From NCBI GenBank assembly GCA_009392775.1, contig VFFT01000039.1:1-6097 (forward strand): DNA of 6,097 nucleotides. The letters run 5' to 3'. The position numbers and the translations under genes were made by a program. Of this stretch, positions 5,465 to 6,097 are shown piece after piece. The first letter of the stretch is position 1, and each line of letters begins with the position of its first letter. The stretch is from SAR202 cluster bacterium (GTDB lineage Bacteria > Chloroflexota > Dehalococcoidia > UBA3495). The notes below the pieces were generated by a model. The model searched no databases. It saw only the letters and a list, made by a program, of their open reading frames with translations, and was not told the origin of the DNA.

Positions 5465-6097
5465 TTGGCAACTAATATAGTAATGCCTCAAATGGGTTAT
5501 GACATGAGAGAGGGTACCGTTGTCAAATGGCATAAAGTCGAGGGCGATGAAGTAACTCGAGGAGATGTCATTGCCGATATTGAAACAGACAAGGCAACTG
5601 TCGAATTTGAGGCATACACAAGTGGCGTGATAGGGCGAATTGTAGCTAGCGAAGGACAGGTAGTACCAGTGGGGGATTTAATAGCAATTATTACAAGCCC
5701 TGGTGAAGATATTTCTAGTCTGGATGTAATCAATGCTGTTCCTGAACTAAAAGAAACCCAGGATAATGGTTCTACTATTGAACCGGCGGTTGATAGTGAA
5801 GACCCTCCTTCATCGGAACGTCGTGCTTCGCCAATAGCTCGAAGACTGGCTCAGGAGAATGGTGTGGACTTGTCCCTAGTGGTCGGAACGGGTCCTTCTG
5901 GGAGAATTGTCGAAAAAGACGTCCTAGAATTTGTTGCTGCACAATCATCGTCGCAAAATGGCTCAGACTGGATACTTGCATCGCCGATTGCTAGAAGACT
6001 TGCTCGAGAAAGAGGATTGAATATTGGAGAGATATCTGGCTCCGGCCCCGGGGGGAGGGTCATAGAAAAAGATCTTATTAATCATCGTGCTGACTCC
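5465..6097 (+). CDS. pdhC: Dihydrolipoamide acyltransferase (E2), N-terminal part, with two tandem subunit-binding domains
   Basis: The frame is open for 211 codons to the window edge, so the catalytic acyltransferase domain is not seen. Residues 1-78 form a lipoyl domain; the lipoylated lysine is Lys43 in ETDKATVE. MPQMGYDM at the start and the EGDEVTRGD stretch resemble pyruvate dehydrogenase E2 more than 2-oxoglutarate E2. After an acidic, Pro/Ser-rich linker (about 79-118) come two copies of the peripheral subunit-binding domain: residues 121-157 and 172-205, each starting ASPIARRLA and ending in a G(S/G)GR(I/V)xEKD motif. Most E2 proteins have one such domain, which binds E3 or E1. Start is TTG, set by GGAGGA at 5455-5460. 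It follows lpdA by 47 nt in the same operon. Substrate assignment to pyruvate is likely but not proven. Confidence 0.9.
   Translation, partial: MATNIVMPQMGYDMREGTVVKWHKVEGDEVTRGDVIADIETDKATVEFEAYTSGVIGRIVASEGQVVPVGDLIAIITSPGEDISSLDVINAVPELKETQDNGSTIEPAVDSEDPPSSERRASPIARRLAQENGVDLSLVVGTGPSGRIVEKDVLEFVAAQSSSQNGSDWILASPIARRLARERGLNIGEISGSGPGGRVIEKDLINHRADS

Noticed and set aside
5497..6063. Minus-strand open frames across the E2 gene
   Set aside because: The plus strand encodes a clear lipoyl domain and two binding domains here; the antisense frames show no motif.
1..6097. CRISPR arrays, insertion sequences, prophage or other mobile elements
   Set aside because: No spaced repeat series, transposase, integrase or terminal inverted repeats were seen. 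The content is housekeeping genes.

Overview
This window comes from a bacterium with moderately AT-rich DNA. It uses TTG and GTG starts freely, packs its genes tightly, and encodes selenocysteine (a tRNA-Sec gene is present), a twin-arginine translocase and a pyruvate-dehydrogenase-type complex. No gene here fixes the phylum. The mix would suit a marine, Chloroflexota-like lineage, but that is a weak guess and not a result.

Layout. From 1 to 169 there is no gene that can be supported: a short tandem repeat and a hairpin with U-tracts on both sides, which can end transcription from either direction. On the minus strand, thioredoxin (trxA, 286-615) is followed 19 nt later by a tRNA-Sec gene (170-266), probably in one transcript started from a promoter at 689-716. 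On the plus strand a divergent transcript starts near 780. It carries a single 612-residue protein (786-2624) that joins a 23S rRNA m5U methyltransferase of the RlmD/TrmA family to a complete Maf nucleotide pyrophosphatase. That gene overlaps a TatA/B-family gene by 1 nt, which overlaps tatC by 11 nt, and the operon ends at a bidirectional terminator (3594-3620). A second, TatA-like gene lies on the minus strand and converges on the same terminator. Divergent from it, lpdA (E3, dihydrolipoamide dehydrogenase) begins a 2-oxoacid dehydrogenase operon. It continues with an E2 acyltransferase gene that runs off the right edge.

How the parts fit. The two small Tat proteins plus TatC make a plausible full TatABC translocase split over two facing transcripts. 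E3 and E2 belong to one multienzyme complex: the E2 N-terminus has a lipoyl domain and, unusually, two tandem peripheral subunit-binding domains. Thioredoxin and tRNA-Sec share a redox theme, but their linkage may only be positional.

The most interesting item is the methyltransferase-Maf fusion. One half makes 5-methyluridine in rRNA; the other half belongs to a family reported to hydrolyse dTTP, UTP and modified nucleotides including 5-methyl-UTP. The fusion therefore suggests, by inference, coupling of RNA m5U formation to removal of the free modified nucleotide.
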